This document shows, one piece after another, positions 23,151 to 33,299 of a DNA stretch of 40,990 nt; within the stretch, counting starts at the first letter, position 1, and each line of letters begins with the position of its first letter. Made by a program: the position numbers and the translations under genes. The DNA is from Myxococcales bacterium (GTDB taxonomy: Bacteria > Myxococcota > Myxococcia > Myxococcales > Myxococcaceae): the NCBI GenBank assembly GCA_020846875.1, contig JADLDB010000098.1, positions 1 to 40,990 on the forward strand, read 5' to 3'. Below the pieces are notes generated by a model. It had not been told where the DNA came from and searched no databases. It saw only the letters and a program-made list of their open reading frames with translations.

Positions 23151-25073
23151 ATGACGCTCGGCGACGCCTCCACCCGCACCACGTTGGCCCACCACCTCCG
23201 GGGTGGTCCCCTGCCGCCCGAGGTGGCCGCGCAGCTCTTGTGGGCCATCTGCGGGAGGATCGAAGCCGAGCACGGCGCGTCCGCCGCCGGCGACGTCGAC
23301 CCGGAAGCCATCGTGCTGGAGGACGGGCTCAAGACGATGGCGCCGCGCGTCCGTCCGTCCGCGGTGGCCCAGGGCGCCTTCTCCGCCCCCGAGCGCGCGC
23401 GCGGCGGCCCCACCCCCCAGTCCGACGTCTACTCGCTGGGCGCGCTGCTCTACGCGGCCCTCACCGGCCACCCGCCCGACGGCCAGCCGCTCCCCGAGGA
23501 GGCCCGCAGCCTGGCCCCGGTGGTGGAGAAGTGCCTCTCGCCCAACCCGACCGAGCGCTTCCTCAACGTCGGCGAGCTCAAGCGCGCGCTGGCACGGCTC
23601 GATCGCACCCACGTCTCGGGCGATCACCCGGCGGTGGCGCCCATCCCCCTGCTCGAGACCAGAGCCCTGGGGCACTGGCGGTTGGAGAAGCTCTTGGGCG
23701 AAGGCTCGATGGGGCAGGTCTTCAAGGGCCGCCACGCGATGCTGGGGCGCGTCTCGGCGATCAAGGTGCTGCGGCCGGAGCAGTACAAGAACCGGGAGCT
23801 GATCCAGCGCTTCTTCCAGGAGGCCCGCACCGTCAATCAGATCAACCACGAGCACATCGTGGAGATCTTCGACTTCGTGGAGGAGCCCGGCCCCGACGGC
23901 CCGTCCGTGGTGTACTGCGTGATGGAGCTGCTCGACGGCCGCAGCGTGGACGAGGAGCTGGGCAAGGGCCCTTGCTCGCTGTCGCGCACGGTGAACATCG
24001 TCGAGCAGGTGTCCGACGCCCTGGCCGCCGCGCACCGGGTGGGCGTGGTGCACCGCGACGTGAAGCCCGAGAACGTGATGCTCATCCACCGCGCGGGCCA
24101 GCACGACTACGTGAAGGTGCTGGACTTCGGCGTGGCCAAGCTGACCGCCCCCGACGGGAAGGCGGTGGTGGCTACCATGGACGGGGCGATCATCGGCACG
24201 CCGATCTGCATGTCCCCCGAGCAGGCCCAGGGCGACGCCGTCGACGCGCGCACCGACATCTGGGCGGTGGGCGTCATCCTCTACCGCATGCTGGCCGGCA
24301 CCCTGCCCTTCGACGCGCCGAACTTCACCAGCATCGCGGTGAAGATCATCACCGCGCCCATGCCGCCCTTGCCGAAAGAGACGCCCACCGGCGAGCCGAT
24401 CCCCCCCGTGCTGGCACAGTTGGTAGGCCGCTGCCTGGAGAAGGACCGGGAGAAGCGGCCGCAGAAGATGGAGGAGGTGCGGGAGGTGCTGCGAGGCCTG
24501 CGCACCGGGCCCACCACCCTGGAGATGGACGCCTACCGCCAGCCCCGGCGCAGCGCGGTCCCCTTCGTCGGCCTGGGCCTGGCGCTGCTGCTCGGCGGCG
24601 GCGCCGCGGCCTGGTACGTCCTCCGGCCAGCCGTCGCGCCTCCGCCCGTCGCGCCGGTGAACGTGGTGCAGCCGCCTCCGGTCGAGCCGCCGCCGGTAGA
24701 GCCCCCGCCGGTGCAGCCGCCTCCCGTCGAGCCGCCGCCGGTGGAGCCTCCGCCGGTGGAGCCGAAGCCGGCCAAACAGGTGAAGCTGACTGAGGCGATC
24801 GTCCTCCAGGGCGTGGGCAAGGTGCGCACCCGCGTCACCCAGTGCCTGTTGCGCAACGCCGCGGCGCTGCCGGCGAAGGAAGGCGCAGTGCAGGTGGCCT
24901 TCACCATCGAGCCGTCGGGGGAGGTGTCGGACGCGAAGGTGGTGACGGCAGGTCTTGCCGGGACGCCGTTGGAGGCGTGCGTGGTGAAGGAGATCTCGAA
25001 GGCCCGCTTCCCGCGCCTCATCGGCCCCGCGCGCGCGGTGAAGGTGCCCTTCAACTACAAGCTGACCGAGTAA
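23151..25073 (+). CDS. Ser/Thr kinase with N-terminal half-pseudokinase and TonB-like periplasmic arm
   Basis: 640 aa. Residues 1-145 resemble only the C-lobe of a second kinase: AGDVDPEAIVLEDG replaces the catalytic loop (no HRD, Lys or Asn), DFG is absent, but the FSAPERARG and SDVYSLGALLYAALTG parts remain. Residues 174-450 are a complete Hanks-type kinase: GEGSMGQVF loop (182-190), Lys in SAIKVL (~204), HRDVKPEN (301-308), DFG (325-327), GTPICMSPEQ. A transmembrane helix (470-491) and six PPPVEP/PPPVQP repeats follow, then ~95 residues like the TonB-C/AgmX C-terminal domain (VRTRVTQCLLRN, VQVAFTIEPSGEVSDAKVV, ARFPRLIG). Kinase in the cytoplasm, arm in the periplasm. Third gene of the barrel/FecR module; converges on the FG-GAP gene with three bases between. 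Confidence 0.93.
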   Translation: MTLGDASTRTTLAHHLRGGPLPPEVAAQLLWAICGRIEAEHGASAAGDVDPEAIVLEDGLKTMAPRVRPSAVAQGAFSAPERARGGPTPQSDVYSLGALLYAALTGHPPDGQPLPEEARSLAPVVEKCLSPNPTERFLNVGELKRALARLDRTHVSGDHPAVAPIPLLETRALGHWRLEKLLGEGSMGQVFKGRHAMLGRVSAIKVLRPEQYKNRELIQRFFQEARTVNQINHEHIVEIFDFVEEPGPDGPSVVYCVMELLDGRSVDEELGKGPCSLSRTVNIVEQVSDALAAAHRVGVVHRDVKPENVMLIHRAGQHDYVKVLDFGVAKLTAPDGKAVVATMDGAIIGTPICMSPEQAQGDAVDARTDIWAVGVILYRMLAGTLPFDAPNFTSIAVKIITAPMPPLPKETPTGEPIPPVLAQLVGRCLEKDREKRPQKMEEVREVLRGLRTGPTTLEMDAYRQPRRSAVPFVGLGLALLLGGGAAAWYVLRPAVAPPPVAPVNVVQPPPVEPPPVEPPPVQPPPVEPPPVEPPPVEPKPAKQVKLTEAIVLQGVGKVRTRVTQCLLRNAAALPAKEGAVQVAFTIEPSGEVSDAKVVTAGLAGTPLEACVVKEISKARFPRLIGPARAVKVPFNYKLTE

Positions 25074-25076
25074 CCA

Positions 25077-28000
25077 TCAGCCGCGGCGCCTCCGCAGCCG
25101 GGAGAGGAGCCACGCCGCCAGCCCGAGCAGCAGCGGCCCTTCCGCCACGCCGCTGCAGTTGCAGGCCGCCGTCTCGAAGAAGGCGGGCCCCACCCCACTG
25201 TCACCTCCTCCGCCTCCTCCACTTCCGGCGCCGCCTCCCGCGCCGCCGCCCACCGGAGTCATCGTGCCTCCGTCACCGGGAGGCGTTCCCTCGAGGAGGC
25301 CCCACGAGAAGTCGGTGCGCGTCTCGTCGCTGCCACCGAAGACGCGCCAGTGGCCGGCGCGATCGCCCGACACCACGCGGGCCCGCCAGTGGTAGCGGCC
25401 GGGGCCGGGCGGCGTGAAGTCCACCGTCACCACTTGAGACGTCGAGGACTCCTCACTGAAGGTGCCCTGCCCGTCGAAGGGCGTGTCCACACGCTTGACC
25501 TCCACCTCCAGCCTCAGTGGGGCAAGGCCCGCCACCTCGTCGCGCAGCATCGCCTGGAAGCCCACCTTGTCGCCTGGCGCGGCCCGGTAGCCCTGGCCCT
25601 TTGGCTCACCCTCGATGAGCTGCGCGAGCTGAAGGACGCGGCCTGCCTCCCCGTCGCCGCCGAGGTAGACGCGCACCTGGGAGGAGCCGGGCGCCCCGAC
25701 GAGCAGTTCGGGGAAGCCGTCGCCGTTGAGATCCCCTCCGCCGGAGACGGAAGCACCCTGCCGCTCCGCGTTGTGGTTGGGCGGGGGCGTCCAGTTGGTG
25801 ACCTCGAAGTCGCCCGTCGGCTTGCCTCGCAGGTAGCGAGTGAGTCCGCCAGCCAGCTCCGGGTGGCCGACCAACACGTCGGCCCGGCCGTCCCCGTCGG
25901 CGTCGCCCGCCATCGCCACCCGCACGGCAGGCAGCGTCATCATCATCTGGCTGGGGACGGACGTCGCCAGCGGAGAAGGTGTCGTCGCCAGGTCACGAGC
26001 CCCCAGCCAGGTGACGGCCACCACCGTGCCGCGCTGGTTCGTCTGCGGAGGCGTGGCCAGCGCCACCAGGTCGGGGACTCCGTCCCCATTCACGTCTCCG
26101 CCACCGCTCAGCGTGCCGCCCAGACCCGTGATGCTGGAGGGAGGCGAGAGGCGCCGCTCGCGATGCGGCGCCAGCCCCAGGCCGCGGCCGTAGTAGAGGA
26201 TGATGGAGTCAGCGCCCGGCGCGCCCACCGCGAAGTCGGCGAAGCCGTCGAGGTCCGCGTCACCCGCCGCGGCGATCGCCGTGCCGAAGAAGGCGCCGAT
26301 TTCGGGACCGTTCATGATCCAGTCCGGCGAGGAGCCAGGGCCCTGCGGCCCGCCGAAGAAGCCGTACACCGCGCCTGTGCCGTTGGCCGCGGGCGCGCCG
26401 ATCGCCACGTCGTCGTAGCCGTCGCCGTTGACGTCTCCCAGGCCCGCGACGGCGTCGCCCAGGCGATCTCCGGGGGCCCTGCTCTTGAAGCTCCACGGCT
26501 GTGGCCCCAGTCCATCCGCGGTGCCCAGGAACAGCCAGGCGATGCTCTCGGTGGCGGGCGCTGACGGCGGCGCGCCCACCAGCACGTCGGCGAAGCCGTC
26601 CCCGTTGACATCGCCCGCCGCCGCCACGCAGGCCCCGAAGCGCGAGGAGGAGTCGGGTGACGCGGTGCTGGTGAAGGCGAAGCTGGTCATTTCCGGGTTG
26701 CCGTGGCCCCACGCCACCACCACGCCACCGGGGTTCGAGCCTCCGCCCGGCGTGCCGGCGGCGAAGTCCTCGAAGCCGTCACCGTTGACGTCACCCACCG
26801 CGGCCACCGCCGGCGCGGGCCGCTGGGTGTCCAGGGTGCTGAACTCCTCCGAGGGCCCTCGCGCGAGGCCCTGGAAGACGTGGACTTCACCGGTCGACCC
26901 GAGGCCCGCGAGAGGCGCGCCGATCACCACGTCGGCGAAGCCGTCACCATCCACGTCACCCGCGCCCGAGACGGCCGACCCGAACTCCGCGGCGAGCCCG
27001 ATGCCGGCGGCCTGCCGCACGAGCGGCTCGTCGCGCAGGCCCCCGGGCCCACCGAGGTAGACGAAGGCGGCTCCTTTATCGGCCGAGCCGGCGGGCTGAT
27101 AGCCCGTGGCGCCGGCGAGGAGATCCGCGAAGCCGTCGCCGTTCACGTCGCCCGGGCCGCTCACGCTGGCGCCCAGCCGCGCGGTGACCGTGGGGCCTTT
27201 GTGCACGCCGCGGAGCTCCAGGTTGTCGTTGCTCAGGGAATACACGAAGACGGCCCCCCTGGTGCCCTCAAACTCCGGGGCGCCGACCGCGACGTCCAGC
27301 TTCCCGTCGTCGTCGACGTCGCCCAGCGCCGCCACGCTGGCGCCGAAACCCGAGAGAATGGAAAAGGCCGGAGACAGCTCGTCGTTGGCGAAGCCCGCCC
27401 TGCTGAGCGGTCCGAATTCATCCTTCCGCAGCACCATCACCCGGCCCCTTCCGGCGAAGCCGGGGGCACCGACCAGGAGTTCCGTGCGCCCGTCGCCGTT
27501 GGTGTCGCCGGCGCTGGCGACCGACGTGCCCACGCGCTCGCCCGGGCCGCCTCCTCGGAAGAACAGCGGCGTACGCTCCTGCGGACCACTGAGGGAGCCC
27601 GGGAAGACGTAGACGACCCCCGCTCCGGTGCTGCTATTCGGGGCGCCCACCACCAGGTCATCGAAGCGATCGCCGTCCACGTCCGGCACGCAGGCCACGG
27701 CCGCACCGAAGCGCCCGCCGGGATCCGAGCCCAGGATGATCTTCCGTTGGGGCGGATTTTGACCGCCGAAGAAGACCACCACCTTGCCGTCCCCCAAGTT
27801 GGCCTCGGGGGCACCTACCACCACGTCCACCGCGCCGTCCCCGTTCAGGTCGCAGCCGCCGGCCACGCTGCTGCCGAAGGCCGAGCCCTGCTCCGCCGGA
27901 AAGTCGAGCCGCTGCGACATCGTCAGGCCCGTCGCACCCTTCAGAATGAAGACAGCGCCTTCACCGTCGTAGTTGCTCGCCCCCATCACCACGTCGGGGA

Positions 28001-28151
28001 AGCCATCGCGATCGAAGTCACCCGCGGGCGCGAGCGCGCTGCCCAGGCGCGCGTCCATCGGAGTGATGGGATCGACGCCGATGGGTGCGGCCAGGCTGGC
28101 GCCAGCGCAGAGGATGAGAGCGGCGGACAGCGCACGCGCGGTGAGTGTCAT
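25077..28151 (-). CDS. FG-GAP/integrin-alpha-like beta-propeller protein with MYXO-CTERM-like tail
   Basis: 1024 aa. The ATG at 28151 is chosen for its Shine-Dalgarno (GAGGA) and because it opens a signal peptide ([19 protein letters not shown]); the longer open frame upstream overlaps rlmM and is not coding. Fourteen FG-GAP units follow, each with a calcium-loop pattern such as [16 protein letters not shown], enough for two seven-bladed propellers. A beta-sandwich domain ([31 protein letters not shown]), a Gly-rich spacer and the C-terminus [11 protein letters not shown] plus hydrophobic stretch plus RLRRRRG follow: a MYXO-CTERM-type sorting signal expected to be cut by a myxosortase. Probably an adhesion or surface protein. 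Confidence 0.92.
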   Translation of the reverse strand: MTLTARALSAALILCAGASLAAPIGVDPITPMDARLGSALAPAGDFDRDGFPDVVMGASNYDGEGAVFILKGATGLTMSQRLDFPAEQGSAFGSSVAGGCDLNGDGAVDVVVGAPEANLGDGKVVVFFGGQNPPQRKIILGSDPGGRFGAAVACVPDVDGDRFDDLVVGAPNSSTGAGVVYVFPGSLSGPQERTPLFFRGGGPGERVGTSVASAGDTNGDGRTELLVGAPGFAGRGRVMVLRKDEFGPLSRAGFANDELSPAFSILSGFGASVAALGDVDDDGKLDVAVGAPEFEGTRGAVFVYSLSNDNLELRGVHKGPTVTARLGASVSGPGDVNGDGFADLLAGATGYQPAGSADKGAAFVYLGGPGGLRDEPLVRQAAGIGLAAEFGSAVSGAGDVDGDGFADVVIGAPLAGLGSTGEVHVFQGLARGPSEEFSTLDTQRPAPAVAAVGDVNGDGFEDFAAGTPGGGSNPGGVVVAWGHGNPEMTSFAFTSTASPDSSSRFGACVAAAGDVNGDGFADVLVGAPPSAPATESIAWLFLGTADGLGPQPWSFKSRAPGDRLGDAVAGLGDVNGDGYDDVAIGAPAANGTGAVYGFFGGPQGPGSSPDWIMNGPEIGAFFGTAIAAAGDADLDGFADFAVGAPGADSIILYYGRGLGLAPHRERRLSPPSSITGLGGTLSGGGDVNGDGVPDLVALATPPQTNQRGTVVAVTWLGARDLATTPSPLATSVPSQMMMTLPAVRVAMAGDADGDGRADVLVGHPELAGGLTRYLRGKPTGDFEVTNWTPPPNHNAERQGASVSGGGDLNGDGFPELLVGAPGSSQVRVYLGGDGEAGRVLQLAQLIEGEPKGQGYRAAPGDKVGFQAMLRDEVAGLAPLRLEVEVKRVDTPFDGQGTFSEESSTSQVVTVDFTPPGPGRYHWRARVVSGDRAGHWRVFGGSDETRTDFSWGLLEGTPPGDGGTMTPVGGGAGGGAGSGGGGGGDSGVGPAFFETAACNCSGVAEGPLLLGLAAWLLSRLRRRRG

Positions 28152-28372
28152 GGTCCTCGCTGCTCCTGGTTGAGGCGCGCCTTGCTCACCGGCCCGCGGA
28201 ATAGGGTGGCCCCGCACCGCGCAGCTTACGCGCCCCTCCTCGCGCCGGAAGGGAACCGATGTAGGGCCGTGAAGGCGGGAGACGCACCTCTTCAGCGCCG
28301 ACGCTGGCGCAGCCATCCGAGGACAGGTCGCGCAGGAGACGAGCGGGGGAGGAAGAGACTCTTTGCGAAAGG
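28152..28372. other. Intergenic region between rlmM and the FG-GAP gene
   Basis: 221 bases upstream of the FG-GAP gene and downstream of rlmM (both minus strand). It must contain the FG-GAP ribosome-binding site and perhaps its promoter, but I find no convincing -35/-10 pair, no T-tract terminator and no RNA gene. A short CTTTCGCAAAG inverted repeat lies just after the rlmM stop, too weak to call a terminator. Confidence 0.4.
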
Positions 28373-29488
28373 TCACGCCAGTCGGGCGGTGACGGTGACC
28401 TCGTCGCGGTCGTGGTACAGCTGGCGCATCCGCACCCTGGCCCAGCCGGCGCCCTCGAGGGTGTGGCGCACGCGGAAGAGCACCGGCAGCTTGTCCTTCA
28501 TCGGCAGCTTGAGGTTGGCCACCAGCTGCGCGGCCCAACGGCGGCGGGCCCACTTGCCGAGCAACTGCGCCACCTCCAGCGGGCGCCAGGCCATGTCGCA
28601 GAACAGCCAGTCCACCGGGCCATCGGGCGCGAAGTCGAAGGCGCTTTGTTGCACGTGCTTCACCTTCGGGTGGGCGCGCACGTCCGGCGCCAGGTGGGCG
28701 GGATCGACGGACAGCACCTTCGCGCCGCGCTCCACCAGCCGCCGCGTCCAGCCGCCGGGCGCGCTGCCCAGGTCCACGCACACGTCCCCCTTCCCGGGAG
28801 AGACGCCGTACCAGTCCAACGCCTCGTCCAGCTTCATCGCCGCGCGGGACGGCGCCTCGCCGGTGCGCTTCATGCGGGTGCGGCCTCCGGCGGCCAGGGA
28901 CAGGGCGTCGCGCGCGGGGATGACGCCCACCGCCGCCTGCCCGGCGCTCCACAGGCACACCTGGGCCAACAGCGCGCCTGCCTCGAAGGCCTTCCACGGG
29001 GTGTCGACTGCTCCGGACGGGCGCAGGGCCTCGATGGTCTCGCTCCACGCCAGCGCCTCGCCGCTGCGGGCGTTGGCCGCGTCGGTGTCGGGCACCCAGG
29101 CCTCAAGGTGGAGCGGCGACGTGGGGAGCGCGGCGGCGGCCTCGGCGGGTGAAGCGGCGAGGGCGGAGACGGGAAAGCCGGAGCGCGCGAAGGTGGGCGA
29201 GGCTTCGCCGGGCGCGTCGCTCTCCACCAGCGCGGGGCCCAGCAGCTTCGGCGCGCGCTTCAGCCAGGCCAGCTCTTCGTACAGCGGGGCCTCGGAGCCG
29301 GCGCGGCACGTCCACAGCCAGCGGCCCGGCGAAGGAGCGAGCGTCGTCTTCGGCAGCGGAGGAATGGGCACGCGGCGCGGCGGTTCCACCCGCACCGGTA
29401 CGCCCACCCGGGGGGCGGGCGCGTGGTGCCAGCGGCGCTCGTCGCGGCGTTGCTGCGTGCGCTGCTTCGGCTTGCCCCGGCGCGTCAT
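28373..29488 (-). CDS. rlmM: 23S rRNA 2'-O-ribose methyltransferase RlmM-like
   Basis: 371 aa from the ATG at 29488; longer starts would run into the secA leader. A basic N-terminus ([18 protein letters not shown]) is followed by a THUMP-like region (about 55-200) and an FtsJ-type Rossmann methyltransferase. [27 protein letters not shown] is the SAM site; the catalytic K-D-K-E set can be read as Lys219 (AMKLDEAL), Asp298 (LFCDMAWRP), Lys327 (NLKLPMK) and Glu363. The C-terminal [13 protein letters not shown] is nearly identical to E. coli RlmM, which methylates C2498 of 23S rRNA. Divergent from secA across a 160-base gap. Confidence 0.9.
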   Translation of the reverse strand: MTRRGKPKQRTQQRRDERRWHHAPAPRVGVPVRVEPPRRVPIPPLPKTTLAPSPGRWLWTCRAGSEAPLYEELAWLKRAPKLLGPALVESDAPGEASPTFARSGFPVSALAASPAEAAAALPTSPLHLEAWVPDTDAANARSGEALAWSETIEALRPSGAVDTPWKAFEAGALLAQVCLWSAGQAAVGVIPARDALSLAAGGRTRMKRTGEAPSRAAMKLDEALDWYGVSPGKGDVCVDLGSAPGGWTRRLVERGAKVLSVDPAHLAPDVRAHPKVKHVQQSAFDFAPDGPVDWLFCDMAWRPLEVAQLLGKWARRRWAAQLVANLKLPMKDKLPVLFRVRHTLEGAGWARVRMRQLYHDRDEVTVTARLA

Positions 29489-29546
29489 CAGGCCGTCGGT
29501 AGCAGCCCCGGGGGCGCGCTGTCCTGCCCATTCGCACCGAGGGGGC

Positions 29547-29574
29547 TTGCGCCTCGGACGGCAGGCTTTACGGT
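29547..29574 (+). promoter_or_regulatory. Candidate secA promoter
   Basis: TTGCGC (29547-29552), a 16-base spacer and TACGGT (29569-29574). The -10 hexamer is identical to that proposed for mrfA. It would give a leader of about 65 bases before the secA ATG. Low to moderate confidence. Confidence 0.3.
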
Positions 29575-29648
29575 GCGGCACCCCTCCTCGCCCGATCGGG
29601 GTTTTGTTGTGGCAATTGGCCCCGGGTTCCGAAAGAAGGCCTGTCGTC

Positions 29649-32459
<2,811 letters not shown>

Positions 32460-32464
32460 ATCCT

Positions 32465-32504
32465 CCCTCTCCGCCACCGGGGGAGAGGGCCGGGGAGAGG
32501 GGAA
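32465..32504. repeat. Dispersed GC-rich palindromic repeat, copy A
   Basis: CCCTCTCC (32465-32472) and GGAGAGGG (32482-32489) form an 8-bp stem with a nine-base loop, followed by CCGGGGAGAGGGGAA. It lies five bases after the secA stop, and its right end provides GAGGGGA, the Shine-Dalgarno for the ATG at 32508. The same unit occurs twice at 35730-35813. No T-tract, so not an intrinsic terminator. Confidence 0.75.
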
Positions 32505-32507
32505 GAC

Positions 32508-33245
32508 ATGAACCGAGCCCTGCCGCTGCTCTGGCTGCCGCTGGCCGCCTGCGCGACCGCGTCGCAGTTCTACCCGCTGTCCGAGTTACAGGCGCTCGAC
32601 CCGGTGGAGGATCGCGCGGAGCTGCTCGCGCACGCGCCGCAAGTCGCCCCGTCCCAGCGCACCGCCGGCTGGCGCGCGGTGGTGGAGCAGGCGTCCATCG
32701 CCACCCTGGCCCAGCTCGAGGTGAAGGACGCGGCCACCGCGGAGCAGGCGCTGGCGCTCGTCGACGCGCAGCCGCAGAAGTTCCCCTTCCTGGCGCGCTC
32801 GCCGGACTGGCTTTCGGCGCGCGCGGCCCTCGGCGTGAAGGCGCTGCCGTGGCTGGCGAACGAGGGCGAGCGCGGCTCCTTCCCCCGGCGGGTGCTGGAG
32901 TTCGCGAAGAAGGACGCGGTCACCCCTCAGCTCGCGCAGCGCCTGGCCGACGAGGTGCTGCTCAAGCAGCTCATCGCGTCGACGGCGTCCTCCCTGGCGG
33001 AGCTGGCCTTCGAGCGCGACGGAGCGGCCGCCTGCGGCTGGCCCACGGCGATCAAGATGACGGTGGAGCTCGCGGGCGACGGCTCGACCTTCAAGCCGGC
33101 GCTGGAGAAGTGCTGGAAGCAGCTCGTAGGGCCGATGACGGACGCCGCCGCGAAGTCCGAGACGCGCACCGCGAAGCTGAAGCTGTGCGCGGTGATGAGC
33201 GACCACGCCGCCGAGCCGGCGGTGAAGAGCGCCTGCGCCGAATAG
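32508..33245 (+). CDS. Hypothetical lipoprotein
   Basis: 245 aa. The signal peptide ends in LAAC (Cys15 is the lipid anchor), so a periplasmic or outer-membrane-facing lipoprotein. The mature part is mainly alpha-helical and Ala/Leu-rich, with five further cysteine-containing or charged stretches in its second half (AAACGWPTAIKMT, LEKCWKQL, LKLCAVMSDH, SACAE), so some disulfides may form. No known domain recognised. Start at 32508 is supported by GAGGGGA five bases upstream, supplied by a dispersed repeat. Downstream of secA; a functional link to export is not shown. Confidence 0.8.
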   Translation: MNRALPLLWLPLAACATASQFYPLSELQALDPVEDRAELLAHAPQVAPSQRTAGWRAVVEQASIATLAQLEVKDAATAEQALALVDAQPQKFPFLARSPDWLSARAALGVKALPWLANEGERGSFPRRVLEFAKKDAVTPQLAQRLADEVLLKQLIASTASSLAELAFERDGAAACGWPTAIKMTVELAGDGSTFKPALEKCWKQLVGPMTDAAAKSETRTAKLKLCAVMSDHAAEPAVKSACAE

Positions 33246-33262
33246 CGCCTGCTACTGAATAT

Positions 33263-33291
33263 TTGTCCAGCCACCTGAACACCTGTACGGT
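33263..33291 (+). promoter_or_regulatory. mrfA promoter, apparently leaderless
   Basis: TTGTCC (33263-33268), a 17-base spacer and TACGGT (33286-33291), ending eight bases before the mrfA ATG at 33300. The expected transcription start would be at or next to the start codon, and no Shine-Dalgarno is seen. The 54-base gap is less GC-rich than its surroundings. Confidence 0.5.
33275..33290. promoter_or_regulatory. LexA-like SOS box overlapping the mrfA -10 element
   Basis: CTGAAC (33275-33280), four bases, GTACGG (33285-33290): an imperfect inverted repeat with core GAAC-N4-GTAC, one mismatch from the GAAC-N4-GTTC core typical of Gram-positive-type LexA boxes, and close to the CTGAAC/GTTCAG-like sequence I recall for Myxococcus LexA. 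It sits between the -35 and -10, as expected for a repressor site. LexA binding is inferred. Confidence 0.45.
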
Positions 33292-33299
33292 TCGCCTCC

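Noticed and set aside
24660-24770. PPPVEP-coding DNA repeats as a non-coding repeat array
   Set aside because: Explained as the Pro-rich arm of the kinase, in frame and consistent with TonB-like architecture.
28152-28372. tRNA or small RNA gene in the 221-base gap
   Set aside because: No cloverleaf, anticodon stem or terminator-like hairpin could be drawn.
26703-29648. Long open frame fused upstream of secA
   Set aside because: Covers the antisense strand of the FG-GAP and rlmM genes; SecA begins at 29649 with its own Shine-Dalgarno.
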